A DNA stretch of 64,000 bases from assembly GCF_030253575.1 (NCBI RefSeq), contig NC_080569.1, forward strand, positions 8,313,501-8,377,500. Reading direction: 5' to 3'. Positions 63,051-64,000 of the stretch are shown piece after piece; position 1 is the first letter of the stretch; the number at the start of each line of letters is the position of its first letter. A program made the translations under genes and the position numbers. The notes beneath the pieces were generated by a model. That model saw only the letters and a list, made by a program, of their open reading frames with translations. It had not been told where the DNA came from and made no database searches. This DNA comes from Rhododendron vialii. Lineage: Eukaryota > Streptophyta > Magnoliopsida > Ericales > Ericaceae.

Positions 63051-63599
63051 GGGTATCTACAATGCTATAATCAAAAATTGATAACCAAAAGTTGCCACAT
63101 CAGCTTTTGATTATTCATTTAAGAGATTGCTAAGATTAACAATGTACATTATCTTTTCAAACTACAAAAAACTAAAAACCGTAAACAGTAGAAAATATTT
63201 TTGAAACTAATAAAAATTATTTACTAGAAATAAAAAATAGTTTTTGAAACTTTCTTTTTTGGAAAAAAAACTATTTTAAAAAAAAAACTGTTTTCTAAAA
63301 AAAATAATTTTTAGTAAAATAATTTTTTTTGAAAATATTATTCGAAAAGAAAGAGAGAGGAAAAGGGAAGAGAGATAGAACATTTTTATATAATAATTGG
63401 TATATTTGATTGAGAATATGTACGGTCTGTTAAATTTGATTATTGTCAAAAGGTTACTAGTTTTGGTTATCCAAAGCCTAAAATTTGATGATTTCTAAGG
63501 AGATTTTTAAGTTTGATTATAGCATTGTAAGCCATATTTTGCACCAAAATTGTTAACTTTAAAAATCTTTTACTTTTGATTATAGCATTGTGGATACTC
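63051..63599. mobile_element. Tourist-like MITE with TTA duplication
   Basis: Ends GGGTATCTACAATGCTATAA and the complement of GAGTATCCACAATGCTATAA. The 3-bp duplication TTA lies at 63048-63050 and 63600-63602. The interior has AT-rich AAAACTGTTTT-type runs. About 549 bp. It is a better-preserved relative of the element ending at 51719. Confidence 0.8.
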
Positions 63600-63667
63600 T
63601 TATTAGTATGTTAGTTCACAGGAAGTTTTAGAATTTACCATGCTGTTTCAAAAAAAGTTTTAGAATT

Positions 63668-63800
63668 GGGAAAATGACAGCTCATGACGTGTTTTGATAA
63701 TTAATACCCGCCAAGAATATGCTAAGAACATTTGGTAATGTTGAAAATGTCCTTAGCGGGTATTAATTATCAAAACATGTCATTGACTGTTATTTAATTT
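63668..63800. mobile_element. Mutator-like MITE, second copy of the 9989 family
   Basis: Left end GGGAAAATGACAGC and inverted TTTTGATAATTAATACC arms match the element at 9989-10123. The right terminus is more diverged and no clean duplication was found. Confidence 0.65.
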
Positions 63801-64000
63801 ACCATCTGGGACAGGAGCCCATTGGTATCACACCAACATTTGACAATGTTGTTCCTAGAAGTAAAAAGAGATGGTGAAAATAAAAAATTTGTTTGAGCCA
63901 TCTTTTGGTGTGATCGATTCGATCGGATAGAAAGTCGTTACAACAAATGTGGCACAATACATGACAAATTTATAAAATCACTATCGATGTAACTTCGAGT
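63801..64000. other. Right edge, no feature seen
   Basis: No coding frame or repeat terminus is recognised in the last 200 bases. Confidence 0.5.

Overview
This is a plant nuclear window, very probably from a eudicot: split genes with GT-AG introns, AT-rich intergenic DNA, plant-only families (PAR1, BSK, COPT, class I sHSP) and dense miniature transposons. I cannot name the species.

Eight host genes are supported. In order: a beta-tubulin gene (5216-7778, +, three exons); the mitochondrial ribosomal protein mS34 (10907-14083, +, three exons); a PAR1-family secreted protein (16629-17950, +, three exons); RPAC2, the small shared subunit of RNA polymerases I and III (19493-22433, -, three coding exons); the mitochondrial chaperone TIM10 (25093-27429, +, five exons); a BSK5-like brassinosteroid-signalling pseudokinase (28421-33009, -, ten exons); a class I small heat-shock protein (39885-40361, -, one exon); and a COPT/Ctr copper transporter (42258-42641, +, one exon). 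A ninth, uncharacterised plant gene with a GTGVFLPR motif (57545-58973, -, at least two exons) sits alone near the right end. The genes are housekeeping or signalling loci with no common pathway.

The left two thirds is gene-bearing with modest transposon load. From about 42.7 kb to the end, apart from the GTGVFLPR gene, the DNA is a transposon graveyard: Mutator-like foldback elements with 9-bp target duplications, hAT-like elements with 8-bp duplications, Tourist-like elements with TTA/TAC/TCA duplications, Stowaway-like ends, tRNA-like SINEs and LINE fragments.

The most interesting observations are: (1) a SINE split by a hAT-like element that is itself split by a Mutator-like foldback element, two of the three with clean target duplications; (2) a reused AT-rich hairpin module found in at least four loci, sometimes as hairpins inside the arms of a larger hairpin; (3) a roughly 2-kb inverted-repeat-bounded insert filling almost all the space between the divergent RPAC2 and TIM10 genes, which suggests a bidirectional promoter was split; (4) a 5'-truncated LINE with a 15-bp target duplication just upstream of the sHSP promoter; and (5) a duplicated exon end plus splice donor in the GTGVFLPR gene. 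I found no CRISPR array, rRNA gene or convincing functional tRNA gene, and no clearly new protein system.
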